A DNA stretch of 64,000 bases, from contig JAJTJC010000034.1 in the NCBI GenBank assembly GCA_021295155.1, forward strand, positions 217,751-281,750, read 5' to 3'. Source of the stretch: Flavobacteriaceae bacterium D16. Lineage in GTDB: Bacteria; Bacteroidota; Bacteroidia; Flavobacteriales; Flavobacteriaceae. Shown piece after piece: positions 52,278-61,233 of the stretch. Every line of letters begins with the position of its first letter. The first letter of the stretch is position 1. Below the pieces are notes generated by a model, which saw nothing but the letters and a program-made list of their open reading frames with translations, made no database searches and was not told the DNA's origin. A program made the position numbers and the translations under genes.

Positions 52278-52751
52278 TTACTGATGGTGGTAAGGTTCGT
52301 TTCTGAGTATACTGAACCCCCGATAGAGCTGTTCCACAAAAAAGAGCCTTACCATCTGATGGGAGAAAGTCATTTTGGACAGGCTTATTTTCCCCTGAGC
52401 CCTTTGATGAACCGCCATATCGAATCCATAGGCCCCACCGACAATGAATACTAATTGTTTGCCCCCACGGTTCATTTGCTCCTGAAGGAAATTTGAGAAT
52501 TCAACAGAGTCAAACTGCCTTCCTTTTTCATCTAACAGGAAAACTGTATCACTAGCCCTTAGGCGATCCAGAATTTGCTGTCCTTCCTTTTGTTTCAAGG
52601 TGTTCTCGGGCAGATTTTTGCCCTTCTTAAGGTCGGCAATAACTTCAATCCCGAAAGGGAGATAACGGTTTATTCGTTTGGAGTAGTTATCAATCAGCCC
52701 CGCGAGTTCTCTACTTTGGGTTTTTCCTACAACCAGGAGTTTAATCTTCAT
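52278..52751 (-). CDS. rlmH: 23S rRNA pseudouridine-1915 N3-methyltransferase
   Basis: 157 aa SPOUT enzyme. Full signature: MKIKLLVVGKTQSRELAGLIDNYSKRINRY, FLLDEKGRQFDSVEFSNFL, FIVGGAYGFD and the C-terminal SKMTFSHQMVRLFFVEQLYRGFSILRNEPYHHQ. Methylates pseudouridine 1915 in helix 69 of the 70S ribosome. Its -7 box lies only four bases before the ATG, so a leaderless transcript is likely. Confidence 0.97.
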   Translation of the reverse strand: MKIKLLVVGKTQSRELAGLIDNYSKRINRYLPFGIEVIADLKKGKNLPENTLKQKEGQQILDRLRASDTVFLLDEKGRQFDSVEFSNFLQEQMNRGGKQLVFIVGGAYGFDMAVHQRAQGKISLSKMTFSHQMVRLFFVEQLYRGFSILRNEPYHHQ

Positions 52752-52755
52752 AGTT

Positions 52756-52763
52756 CAAAGGTA
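52756..52763 (-). promoter_or_regulatory. -7 promoter element for rlmH, close to the start codon
   Basis: Minus-strand TACCTTTG, perfect match, with only AACT between it and the ATG at 52751. Transcription would begin at or next to the A of ATG. Confidence 0.5.
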
Positions 52764-52835
52764 AAATAATACCGGCTTCAGGGTATTCCCATGGCTAAGG
52801 TTTTTAGTAAATTAGCATAATAGTACTACAGCTTC

Positions 52836-53693
52836 ATGATATCTAAGGAACAATTCCAAAAAGAAATAGACTTAATAATAACTAATGCCATTCGCGAAGA
52901 CGTGGGTGACGGAGATCACAGTTCTTTAGCCTGTATCCCGGAAAATGCCAGTGGTAAGGCCAAATTATTGGTCAAAGATACCGGTATCATTGCCGGGGTG
53001 GAGCTGGCGAGGCAAGTGTTTGCTTATGTGGATAAGGAATTGGAAATGGAAGTTCGCATAGTCGATGGTGAAAAAGTAAATTTCGGGGACATCGTTTTTT
53101 ATGTTAGTGGCAGATCCCGAAGTATTTTGCTTGCGGAAAGGCTGGTTTTGAATGCCATGCAGCGCATGAGCGCAATTGCGACCAAGACAAGATATTTTGC
53201 CGACTTACTGGAGGGCACAGGAACGCAGATCCTCGATACGCGTAAGACTACCCCGGGTATACGTGCGCTGGAGAAATGGGCTGTAAAGATAGGAGGTGGT
53301 GAAAACCATCGATTTGCCCTTTATGACATGATCATGTTGAAGGATAACCATATTGATTTTGCCGGAGGTATTCGGGAAGCAATAAGGAAAACAGGTTTAT
53401 ATCTTGACGAAAAGAAGAGAGACCTTAAAATAATTGTTGAGGCCAGAAACCTGGATGAAGTAAAACAGATTTTAGCAGAAGAAGGAGTCTACAGGATTCT
53501 ACTCGACAATTTCTCCTATGAAGATACACGTAAAGCCGTTAGAATAATCGCAGGCAAATGCCAGACCGAATCATCCGGAGGTATCAATGAAAATACCATT
53601 GCTAAATACGCCGACTGCGGTGTAGATTATATTTCTTCAGGAGCTCTGACACATTCGGTGTACAATATGGATCTTAGCCTAAAAGCCGTATAA
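52836..53693 (+). CDS. nadC: Nicotinate-nucleotide pyrophosphorylase (carboxylating)
   Basis: 285 aa. Turns quinolinate and PRPP into nicotinate mononucleotide, CO2 and pyrophosphate in NAD synthesis. Seen: AIREDVGDGDHSSLACIP, LNAMQRMSAIATKTRYFADLLEGTG, ILDTRKTTPGIRALEKWAVKIGGGENHRFALYDMIMLKDNHI, IIVEARNLDEV, SSGGINENTIAKYADCGVDYISSGALTHS. The next gene starts on the base after its stop. Confidence 0.97.
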   Translation: MISKEQFQKEIDLIITNAIREDVGDGDHSSLACIPENASGKAKLLVKDTGIIAGVELARQVFAYVDKELEMEVRIVDGEKVNFGDIVFYVSGRSRSILLAERLVLNAMQRMSAIATKTRYFADLLEGTGTQILDTRKTTPGIRALEKWAVKIGGGENHRFALYDMIMLKDNHIDFAGGIREAIRKTGLYLDEKKRDLKIIVEARNLDEVKQILAEEGVYRILLDNFSYEDTRKAVRIIAGKCQTESSGGINENTIAKYADCGVDYISSGALTHSVYNMDLSLKAV

Positions 53694-54662
53694 ATGTCCG
53701 TAGAAATAGAACAGCGCCTCAATAAAATACCTGTGGTAAATGCCCTTGTCCGCTTTTTGAAATCCATTCGTTTTTCGGCATTGGAAGGACTTTCGCTCTA
53801 TGATATCATGGAAATGTACATCATAGGGATAATTCAGGGAACCTTGTCAGCCAGGGCTAGTTCTATTGCCTTCAGTCTGTTCCTGGCCCTTTTTCCCCTT
53901 TTGATTTTTCTCATTACCCTGATACCTTTTATTATTCCCTTTCTGAGTATTGGGAATGAAAATTTTGACGCACAGTTCCTGTTGTTCCTGGAATCCTTCC
54001 TGCCTTCAGCAACCAGTGATTATTTTGGGGACATCTATCAGCAAATCAAGGATCAGAAACGAGGCGGGCTGCTGTCGTCTACCTTTCTATTATCCATTTT
54101 CCTGATGGCCAATGGCGTCAATGCCATATTTGGTGGTTTCGAAACCTCCTACCATATTGAACTCACACGGAACTTTTTTAAGCAGTACGTCTATGCCCTG
54201 ATGGTTGGGTTGATTTTGTCGATATTAATAATCCTGGGGGCAGTGGCTTATGTATACGTAGACCTGTATATCCTGGAATATCTGAGTCAATGGGCGGCAA
54301 AAACCAGGGGCTATGATCTTACAGAAAATCACATACTGGGAGCCAGGGTGGGTAAATTCGTTTTCTTTACGGTTCTTTCTTATTTCACTACAGCCACCCT
54401 CTACTTTTTTGGAACCAGAGAAGGCAGGCAGGCCAAGTTCTTTTCCTATGGCGCCCTTATGACAACCTTGCTTTTCCTTTTGACCTCCTATCTTTTTGGA
54501 GTTTACGTGGAACGAATTGCCCGATATAATGAATTATACGGGGCACTTGGAGGATTGTTGATCCTCATGGTTTATATATGGTTGAATTCGATTATTCTCC
54601 TCCTTGGTTTTGAGCTCAACGCTACCCTGAATTACCTGCACAAGAATATCCGGAAGCGATGA
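53694..54662 (+). CDS. YihY/BrkB-family inner-membrane protein
   Basis: 322 aa with six membrane helices. Family marks include SARASSIAFSLFLALFPLLIFLITLIPFII, ANGVNAIFGGFETSYHIE and the C-terminal LYGALGGLLILMVYIWLNSIILLLGFELNATL. These proteins were once called ribonuclease BN by mistake; their true function is unknown. Directly coupled to nadC (no gap), so co-expressed with it. Confidence 0.92.
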   Translation: MSVEIEQRLNKIPVVNALVRFLKSIRFSALEGLSLYDIMEMYIIGIIQGTLSARASSIAFSLFLALFPLLIFLITLIPFIIPFLSIGNENFDAQFLLFLESFLPSATSDYFGDIYQQIKDQKRGGLLSSTFLLSIFLMANGVNAIFGGFETSYHIELTRNFFKQYVYALMVGLILSILIILGAVAYVYVDLYILEYLSQWAAKTRGYDLTENHILGARVGKFVFFTVLSYFTTATLYFFGTREGRQAKFFSYGALMTTLLFLLTSYLFGVYVERIARYNELYGALGGLLILMVYIWLNSIILLLGFELNATLNYLHKNIRKR

Positions 54663-54736
54663 GGTGTGTTTCTGGAAAGACGCTGCCGGGCCCAAGCAAT
54701 TGTCCGGATGGAAAGTGACTTGATGATTAACAACTG

Positions 54737-57196
54737 ATGGACAATGCTTACTACATAGACGTAATTCTTCCGATTCCATTGGAACGTGCCTTTACTTATT
54801 CGCTTGACGATCAGGAGGTCGGAAGCATAGCGGTAGGGAAACGTGTGGCAGTTCCTTTTGGAAAAAATAAGATCTATACAGCTTTGGTATACAGGGTTCA
54901 TCAGACCGCTCCGGTAGCCTACGAAGCCAAGCCCCTGCACCAGATCCTGGACGAAACCCCTGTGGTCAATAGCTTGCAATTACAACACTGGGAGTGGCTG
55001 GCTTCCTATTATATGTGTTCGCTGGGAGAAGTTTTTCGCGCTGCACTTCCGGGGCCCTTCCTCCTGGAAAGTGAAACACTGGTATTGCGAAATAAGGAAA
55101 CTGAGGTAGCAGAACAGGACCTTACAGATAATGAGTTTTTAATTTATGAGGCATTGCTTCATCAGGAAACCCTAAGGATAAAGGACCTGATGGATATAAC
55201 CGGGAGAAAAACAATTCTGCCTATAGTTCACTCTCTGATGAAAAAAGGGGTCATCCTGCAAAAGGAAATCCTGGATGAACAGTATAAGCCTAAAATGATC
55301 TGTTATGTAGACCTGCATCAGGATTATAACTCAGAGGAAACCCTTTCAGCATTGCTTGACTCCCTGTCCCGGGCACCAAAACAATATCAGGTTGTTTTAA
55401 AATTATTTCAGCTAAAAGCAGGGTCTGATAAACTTTTGAAATCAAAAGAACTTCAACGAGAGAGTGGCGCTTCCTCCAGCATTCTAAAGGCACTTGTAAA
55501 TAAAGGAGTGCTGGTAGAAAATTGGTTGCGAAGAGACCGTGTAAGTTATAAGGGAGAAAAACCACAGCCTCCCAAACCCTTAAATGAATTTCAAATAGAG
55601 GCCTTGAACACAATTAAGGGACAATTTCAGCAAGAGAAAGTAGTGCTTTTGCATGGTGTTACCTCCTCGGGCAAAACGGAAATCTATGTAAACCTGGTAC
55701 AGGAAGAGCTCAGGAAGGGCAGGCAAGTGCTTTACCTGCTTCCTGAAATTGCCTTAACTACGCAATTGATTGTCAGGTTACAGCAATATTTTGGAGAACA
55801 ACTTTCGGTTTATCATTCGCGGTATAATGCCCAGGAAAGGGTAGAGGTGTGGAATAATGTGCTACACAAACATCACAAAGCGCAATTGGTGGTAGGAGCG
55901 CGTTCGGCTTTGTTTTTGCCGTTCCGGGACCTTGGCTTGATTATCGTAGATGAAGAGCATGAGACCTCTTACAAGCAATTTGACCCTGCACCAAGATATC
56001 ACGCCCGTGATGCGGCCATTGTACTTGGGAAGTTTCACAACAGCAATATACTCCTGGGTTCGGCTACCCCAAGCCTGGAAAGTTATCACAATGCAGAAAC
56101 CGGTAAATATGGCTATGCCCGAATAACAAGGCGTTATGGTAACGTGCAAATGCCGGAGATCGAGTTGGTGGACATCAAGGATAAGATCAGAAGAAAAAGG
56201 ATGCAAGGGCATTTTTCTGACCGTTTGGTGCTGGAAATTGAGGAGGCATTAAAGGACAAGGAACAGGTTATCATTTTCCAAAACCGTCGGGGTTACGCTC
56301 CCGTTTTGGAGTGCAAGACTTGCGGTCATTGTCCTCAATGTCCCAACTGTGATGTAAGTCTAACGTATCACCGCGGTAGAAATCAGTTACGCTGCCATTA
56401 TTGCGGCCATAACACCCCTTTACATAAGATATGCGAGGCCTGCGGCAGCTATACCCTGGACACCAAGGGATTTGGAACGGAGCAGGTAGAGCAGGAGCTA
56501 AAGGACCTCTTTCCTGAGGCTTCAATAGGGCGGATGGATTTGGACACTACACGAGGCAAACACGCTTACCGAAACATTATAACGGCTTTTGAGGAACAGG
56601 AGATAGATATATTGGTTGGCACCCAGATGGTTACCAAAGGGCTTGATTTCAGGCATGTTAAGTTGGTTGGGATCATGAATGCTGATGCATTACTTAACTT
56701 TCCAGATTTCCGCGCCCATGAGCGCAGTTTTCAAATGCTAACTCAGGTTGCGGGCAGGGCAGGACGCACAGAAAAAAGGGGGAAAGTAATAATACAATCC
56801 TACAACCCATACCACCAGATATTGAAGCAGGTATCTACAGGAGATTATGAAGGCATGTACAAGGAGCAGTTGTATGAGCGGGAACAATTTCAGTACCCGC
56901 CAACTTACAGGGTGGTCAAAATTACCTTGAAGCATAAAGATTTCAATAAGCTCAGTGAGGCCTCAGCATGGTTGGCTCAGGGCTTACGAACCACTTTTCA
57001 GTATCCTGTGCTGGGACCAGAATTTCCACCGGTGGCAAGGATACGCAATCAGTATTTGAAAAATATTCTGATTAAAATTCCACCTGCCTATTCCCTTACT
57101 AAAACGAAAAATGGCATTAAAAGACTTGAACAGTCCTTTAATGCCATCGCCTCGTACCGCGGGGTACGTATTATTTATAATGTAGACTTCTTCTAG
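54737..57196 (+). CDS. priA: Primosomal protein N' (replication restart helicase PriA)
   Basis: 819 aa. N-terminal DNA-binding domain (about 1-105, YYIDVILPIPLERAFTYSL), helicase lobe 1 with Walker A GVTSSGKTEIY and DEEH (IIVDEEHETSYKQFDP), a zinc-binding insert with eight cysteines (CKTCGHCPQCPNCDVS ... CHYCGH ... CEACGSY), then helicase lobe 2 (VAGRAGR). It reloads the replisome at stalled forks. The stop overlaps the convergent LytTR gene by 4 bases. Confidence 0.97.
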   Translation: MDNAYYIDVILPIPLERAFTYSLDDQEVGSIAVGKRVAVPFGKNKIYTALVYRVHQTAPVAYEAKPLHQILDETPVVNSLQLQHWEWLASYYMCSLGEVFRAALPGPFLLESETLVLRNKETEVAEQDLTDNEFLIYEALLHQETLRIKDLMDITGRKTILPIVHSLMKKGVILQKEILDEQYKPKMICYVDLHQDYNSEETLSALLDSLSRAPKQYQVVLKLFQLKAGSDKLLKSKELQRESGASSSILKALVNKGVLVENWLRRDRVSYKGEKPQPPKPLNEFQIEALNTIKGQFQQEKVVLLHGVTSSGKTEIYVNLVQEELRKGRQVLYLLPEIALTTQLIVRLQQYFGEQLSVYHSRYNAQERVEVWNNVLHKHHKAQLVVGARSALFLPFRDLGLIIVDEEHETSYKQFDPAPRYHARDAAIVLGKFHNSNILLGSATPSLESYHNAETGKYGYARITRRYGNVQMPEIELVDIKDKIRRKRMQGHFSDRLVLEIEEALKDKEQVIIFQNRRGYAPVLECKTCGHCPQCPNCDVSLTYHRGRNQLRCHYCGHNTPLHKICEACGSYTLDTKGFGTEQVEQELKDLFPEASIGRMDLDTTRGKHAYRNIITAFEEQEIDILVGTQMVTKGLDFRHVKLVGIMNADALLNFPDFRAHERSFQMLTQVAGRAGRTEKRGKVIIQSYNPYHQILKQVSTGDYEGMYKEQLYEREQFQYPPTYRVVKITLKHKDFNKLSEASAWLAQGLRTTFQYPVLGPEFPPVARIRNQYLKNILIKIPPAYSLTKTKNGIKRLEQSFNAIASYRGVRIIYNVDFF

Positions 57197-57885
57197 AAGT
57201 TACTCAACGCCTCAGCAAGTTCTGTTTTCTTATTCCGGCTTAACGGAATAGAGCGACCGCTAACCTCCACATTCTTGCTGTTGAATTTTTCGATCTTTTC
57301 CAGATTTACAATGTAGGATTTATGGATCCTCAGGAACTTTTCGGCCGGTAATTGTTTTTCGAAGGCCTTCATAGTAGAAAGGATCACGATATTAGCCTCA
57401 TCGGTTACCAATTTGATATAATCTCCGAGGGCTTCAATCCATTTAATATCATTCAGGATTACCTTACGTTTTTTCAGATTGCTCTTAACGAAGATATGCT
57501 CTTCATCCTCATTCACTTTGTGCAACTGTTCGTACTTGGTAACCGCTCTTTTGACGGAAGCGTCAAACCGCGCCATGGTAATGGGCTTATGCAGGTAATC
57601 GGTTACGTCGTAATCAAATGCTTTCAAGGCATAATCAGGCTTTCCGGTGATCAGGATGACCTGAGGCCTGTTTTCCAGGGACTCCAGCAGGTCGAAACCG
57701 CTGATTATGGGCATTTCAACATCCAGGAATATAAGATCAATTTCATTGTTCTTAATCCCGTTTTTAGCCTCAATAGCATTACTGTAGTCAGCGACCAAGG
57801 TTAAGTTAGGATGGTTGTTTACGAGTTTTGCAACTGCCATACGTTGCATAGAGGAATCATCAACAACGATACTTCTAAGTTTCAT
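57193..57885 (-). CDS. LytTR-family response regulator
   Basis: 230 aa. Receiver domain about 1-120 with acidic pocket VVDDSS, phosphoacceptor Asp55 (LIFLDVEMP) and Lys in LHKP. The LytTR DNA-binding domain spans about 128-228 (EHIFVKSNLKKRKVILNDIKWIEALGDYIKLVT ... FLRIHKSYIVNLEKIEKF). No histidine kinase gene is adjacent, so it is an orphan in this window. It probably binds direct repeats in target promoters. Confidence 0.94.
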   Translation of the reverse strand: MKLRSIVVDDSSMQRMAVAKLVNNHPNLTLVADYSNAIEAKNGIKNNEIDLIFLDVEMPIISGFDLLESLENRPQVILITGKPDYALKAFDYDVTDYLHKPITMARFDASVKRAVTKYEQLHKVNEDEEHIFVKSNLKKRKVILNDIKWIEALGDYIKLVTDEANIVILSTMKAFEKQLPAEKFLRIHKSYIVNLEKIEKFNSKNVEVSGRSIPLSRNKKTELAEALSNF

Positions 57886-58122
57886 AAATGGTTGATTTGT
57901 GGGGTTAAATCATCGACAAAATACTGAAAAAACTACTGTTTTAGCAACTAAAGTTGTGAACAATGTTTAAACCGTTGTGAAGATTGTGATGACCATACTT
58001 TTTTGCGTATTCGGTTAAGTTCAGATTTAAAGATTTATATGCATTAACGAAGATTTTTTGGTTTTCTTGCCCTTGCAGTTAAATTTTATTACTTTTGCGC
58101 TCCTAAAATTCAATAACATATT
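57886..58122. other. AT-rich intergenic region between the LytTR gene and rpsF
   Basis: 237 bases with no gene seen. It holds the rpsF promoter at its 3' side and a TATTTTG near-match for the minus-strand regulator at its other end. Confidence 0.4.
58067..58097 (+). promoter_or_regulatory. Promoter of the rpsF-rpsR-rplI operon
   Basis: TTG at 58067-58069, 20 bases, then TACTTTTG at 58090-58097. Leader of about 20 bases to the rpsF ATG. Confidence 0.6.
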
Positions 58123-58461
58123 ATGAACAATTACGAAACTGTTTTCATTTTAAATCCCGTTCTATCTGATACGCAGATAGAGGAAACAGTAAAGAAATTC
58201 GAGGATTTCTTGAAGAAGCAAGGCGCCAAAATGGTTGCCAAAGAAAATTGGGGGCTGAAGAAGCTGGCGTATCCCATCCAGAACAAAAAGAGTGGTTTTT
58301 ACCATTTGTTTGAATTCACCGTTTCAGGAGAGGCTATTGGTCCCTTTGAGCAGGAATTCAGGAGAGATGAACGCGTTATGCGTTTTCTTACTGTTAAGTT
58401 AGACAAGCACGCTATAGCCTGGGCGGAGAAACGCAGGGACAGATTAAACATTAAAGCGTAG
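58123..58461 (+). CDS. rpsF: 30S ribosomal protein S6
   Basis: 112 aa. [30 protein letters not shown], then the family block [63 protein letters not shown]. Binds S18 in the 30S platform, matching its gene order just before rpsR. First gene of a three-gene ribosomal operon. Confidence 0.98.
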   Translation: MNNYETVFILNPVLSDTQIEETVKKFEDFLKKQGAKMVAKENWGLKKLAYPIQNKKSGFYHLFEFTVSGEAIGPFEQEFRRDERVMRFLTVKLDKHAIAWAEKRRDRLNIKA

Positions 58462-58466
58462 TACAG

Positions 58467-58763
58467 ATGGCAACATTACAACAACAAGCAAAAGGTAAAA
58501 AAGATGGTGAGATTCGCTATCTGACACCACTGAATATCGAGACCTCCAAGCAGAAGAAATACTGCAGGTTTAAAAAGTCTGGTATCAAGTATATCGACTA
58601 TAAAGATCCGGATTTCCTGATGAAACTTGTTAATGAGCAAGGGAAATTACTTCCCCGCAGACTTACAGGTACTTCCTTGAAATATCAAAGAAAAGTAGCC
58701 CAAGCGGTAAAACGAGCACGTCACCTGGCTTTAATGCCTTACGTAGGAGACTTGTTAAAGTAA
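58467..58763 (+). CDS. rpsR: 30S ribosomal protein S18
   Basis: 98 aa. The core [64 protein letters not shown] is the S18 signature. Five bases separate it from rpsF and twelve from rplI, the standard operon. N-terminal extension of about 20 residues rich in Gln and Lys. Confidence 0.98.
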   Translation: MATLQQQAKGKKDGEIRYLTPLNIETSKQKKYCRFKKSGIKYIDYKDPDFLMKLVNEQGKLLPRRLTGTSLKYQRKVAQAVKRARHLALMPYVGDLLK

Positions 58764-58775
58764 AAGCAAAGGATC

Positions 58776-59228
58776 ATGGAACTTATATTAAGAGAAGACG
58801 TACAGAACCTGGGTTTCAAGGATGACCTGGTTGAAGTAAAAAACGGATACGGAAGAAACTACCTGATCCCAAAAGGTTTGGCTGTTTTGGCTACCCCTTC
58901 GGCGAAAAAGGTATTGGCCGAAAATATCAGGCAAAAAGCCCATAAGGAAAAGGAATTGGTGGATGCAGCCAATAAAACGGCCGAAGCCCTGAAGGAGCTT
59001 GAAATCAAAATACCTGCTAAGGCAGGAGCTGGTGATAAGTTGTTTGGATCGGTTACCAATATCGATCTGGCAGCTGCCCTGGAAAAAGAAGGCCATGAAA
59101 TTGACCGTAAATATATTAGCATCAAAGGAGGTTCAATCAAAAGAACCGGTCCCTATGAGGCTCAGATAAGATTACATCGCGAGGTAATCGTGGATTTCGC
59201 CTTCGAAGTAGTGGCGGAAAAAAGTTAA
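58776..59228 (+). CDS. rplI: 50S ribosomal protein L9
   Basis: 150 aa. N-terminal rRNA-binding domain MELILREDVQNLGFKDDLVEVKNGYGRNYLIPKGLAVLAT is typical of L9; a long linking helix (KKVLAENIRQKAHKEKELVDAANKTAEAL) and C-terminal domain (GSVTNIDLAAALEKEG...) follow. Last gene of the operon, closed by a strong terminator at 59251-59280. Confidence 0.98.
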   Translation: MELILREDVQNLGFKDDLVEVKNGYGRNYLIPKGLAVLATPSAKKVLAENIRQKAHKEKELVDAANKTAEALKELEIKIPAKAGAGDKLFGSVTNIDLAAALEKEGHEIDRKYISIKGGSIKRTGPYEAQIRLHREVIVDFAFEVVAEKS

Positions 59229-59250
59229 TAACTATTTACACAGATTAATG

Positions 59251-59280
59251 AAAGAGCTATGGGAACATAGCTCTTTTTTT
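59251..59280 (+). terminator. Intrinsic terminator of the rpsF-rpsR-rplI operon
   Basis: An 11-base perfect stem (59251-59261 with 59266-59276) capped by a GGAA tetraloop and followed by a T-run. Confidence 0.93.
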
Positions 59281-59312
59281 GTGAATAGCCCGGCCAATTG
59301 GTGCGGCCTTTT

Positions 59313-59320
59313 TATTTTTG
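59313..59320 (+). promoter_or_regulatory. -7 promoter element for the DUF6495 gene, close to the start codon
   Basis: TATTTTTG, perfect TAnnTTTG, with only TGAC between it and the ATG at 59325, again pointing to a leaderless or nearly leaderless mRNA. Confidence 0.5.
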
Positions 59321-59324
59321 TGAC

Positions 59325-59798
59325 ATGAAATATACGAGACTCACAAAGGAGCAGTTTACAGAATTAAACCAGGAATTCATCAATTTTCTGGCCACCCAGT
59401 CTATTACAGCTTCAGAATGGGAAGCCTTAAAGGCAGAAAAGCCGGAAGTGGCCGAACAGGAACTGGATATCTTTAGCGATTTGATCTGGGAAGGTGTGCT
59501 TAACCGGGTGGAATACCTTGAAAATATCTCAGCTCAAAATATGCACTTGTTTTGGCTGACTGAAAAAGAAATGAAGCTCATTTCAGTAAAAGTGAGAAAC
59601 CCTGAGATAGACCTGACCACCTCAGTTGGTTTTGGCTGGTTCAAGAAGAACTGGCAATCCGATTATATAGATTACCTAACCGCCTCTAAGGCGTATTCCA
59701 AGGATCAGAACCAGGATAAATTTGATCTGATTAAGCAGGGGGCGGTTATCACCAAAGGGGATTTGTTTCGTTGGTTTGATGAGATTATAGGTGAATAA
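59325..59798 (+). CDS. DUF6495-family protein
   Basis: 157 aa from ATG 59325 (MKYTRLTKEQFTELNQEFINFLATQSI); an upstream TTG lies in the promoter box. Soluble, acidic, alpha/beta. Conserved blocks EWEALKAEKPEVAEQELDIFSDLIWEGVLNRVEYLENIS and GFGWFKKNWQSDYIDYLTASKAYSKDQNQDKFDLIKQGAVITKGDLFRWFDEI match DUF6495, a family largely confined to Bacteroidota. Function unknown. Between rplI and hisS. Confidence 0.82.
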   Translation: MKYTRLTKEQFTELNQEFINFLATQSITASEWEALKAEKPEVAEQELDIFSDLIWEGVLNRVEYLENISAQNMHLFWLTEKEMKLISVKVRNPEIDLTTSVGFGWFKKNWQSDYIDYLTASKAYSKDQNQDKFDLIKQGAVITKGDLFRWFDEIIGE

Positions 59799-59831
59799 GC
59801 AACAGCTATAGCCAGAGAAGCCGCATTCTTT

Positions 59832-59839
59832 TATCTTTG
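59832..59839 (+). promoter_or_regulatory. -7 promoter element for hisS
   Basis: TATCTTTG, perfect match, 17 bases before the ATG at 59857. No good -33 box. Confidence 0.45.
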
Positions 59840-59856
59840 CAAAAGATTTAGATTCC

Positions 59857-61233
59857 ATGCCACAGAAACCAGCTATTCCCAAAGGCACCCGCGATTTTAG
59901 TCCGCGCGAAGTAGCCCGGCGCAATTACATCATTGAAACCATACGGAAGTATTTCAAGATCTACGGCTTTTTGCCTATTGAAACTCCGGCAATGGAGAAC
60001 ATGGATACCCTGATGGGTAAGTATGGCGAAGAGGGAGACAGGCTGATTTTTAAAATCCTTAATTCCGGGGATTTCATTAGCAAGGTAGATGATGTGACCT
60101 ATAGCTCCAAGAGTTCAAAATCACTGACCCCAAAAATTTCGGAAAAGGCACTGCGCTATGATTTGACCGTACCTTTTGCCCGCTACGTGGTAATGCATCA
60201 AAATGAGATTGATTTCCCATTTAAGCGCTATCAGATCCAACCCGTATGGCGTGCAGACCGTCCTCAAAAAGGCCGTTTCAGAGAGTTTTATCAATGTGAT
60301 GCCGATGTAGTAGGGCCCAAATCCATGTGGCAGGAAGTAGAGTTTATACAACTCTACGGTGCTGTTTTTAGTGATTTGAATCTGCAGGGTGTTCAACTCA
60401 AACTCAATAACCGGAAAGTACTTTCCGGTATTGCGGAGGTTATTGGCGCAAAAAATCACCTGGTTAATTTTACAGTAGCCCTGGATAAACTGGATAAGAT
60501 TGGCAGGGAGGCAGTGATAAAGGAAATGCAGGAAAAAGGGATTACGCCCGAAGCCATAGAAAAGGCCAGGCCACTTTTTTCCCTGACCGGAAATCCGGCA
60601 GAAAAGCTTAATAAAATAAAAGACTTCCTGTCTGATAGCGAAATCGGATTGGAAGGGGTGGAAGAGCTTTACTTCATATTTAACAGCCTGGACACTTTAG
60701 GTGCTCCCGGACTCCATTTGGAAATAGATGTAACCCTCGCCAGGGGACTTAATTACTATACGGGTACCATTATGGAGGTAGCGGCACCGGAAGGGGTAAA
60801 GATGGGGTCTATTGGAGGCGGTGGACGCTATGATGACCTCACCGGAATTTTCGGACTTAAGGGAGTGAGCGGAGTTGGCATTTCTTTTGGTTTGGATCGG
60901 ATATACCTGGTGCTAGAAGAATTAGGCTTGTTTCCCGAAGCGATTGACCAGACCCTGGATGTACTGTGCATCAATTTTGGGGAGGAGGAAGCCATGCAAT
61001 CCCTGAAATTGATTAAGAAATTAAGGGAAAACGGGATTAAGGCCGATCTGTATCCTCAGAATACCAAGATGCAGAAGCAGATGAAGTATGCCAATAATCG
61101 CGGGGTTCCCTATGTAATTATCATTGGGGAGCAGGAGTTAAACCAGGGCATATTTGTGGTAAAGGACATGCAAAAAGGTACCCAAAAAACGTATCAGCTC
61201 CAGGATCCTGACGTATTCCTTTCAGAATTATAG
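59857..61233 (+). CDS. hisS: Histidyl-tRNA synthetase
   Basis: 458 aa class II synthetase. Motif 1 region KGTRDFSPREVARRNYIIETIRKYFKIYGFLPIETPAMENM; motif 2 IQPVWRADRPQKGRFREFYQCDADVVG; histidine-binding LARGLNYYTGTIMEV; motif 3 GISFGLDRIYLVL; C-terminal anticodon-binding domain about 365-450. Charges tRNA-His. The 3' end overlaps the convergent Nudix gene by 40 bases. Confidence 0.97.
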   Translation: MPQKPAIPKGTRDFSPREVARRNYIIETIRKYFKIYGFLPIETPAMENMDTLMGKYGEEGDRLIFKILNSGDFISKVDDVTYSSKSSKSLTPKISEKALRYDLTVPFARYVVMHQNEIDFPFKRYQIQPVWRADRPQKGRFREFYQCDADVVGPKSMWQEVEFIQLYGAVFSDLNLQGVQLKLNNRKVLSGIAEVIGAKNHLVNFTVALDKLDKIGREAVIKEMQEKGITPEAIEKARPLFSLTGNPAEKLNKIKDFLSDSEIGLEGVEELYFIFNSLDTLGAPGLHLEIDVTLARGLNYYTGTIMEVAAPEGVKMGSIGGGGRYDDLTGIFGLKGVSGVGISFGLDRIYLVLEELGLFPEAIDQTLDVLCINFGEEEAMQSLKLIKKLRENGIKADLYPQNTKMQKQMKYANNRGVPYVIIIGEQELNQGIFVVKDMQKGTQKTYQLQDPDVFLSEL

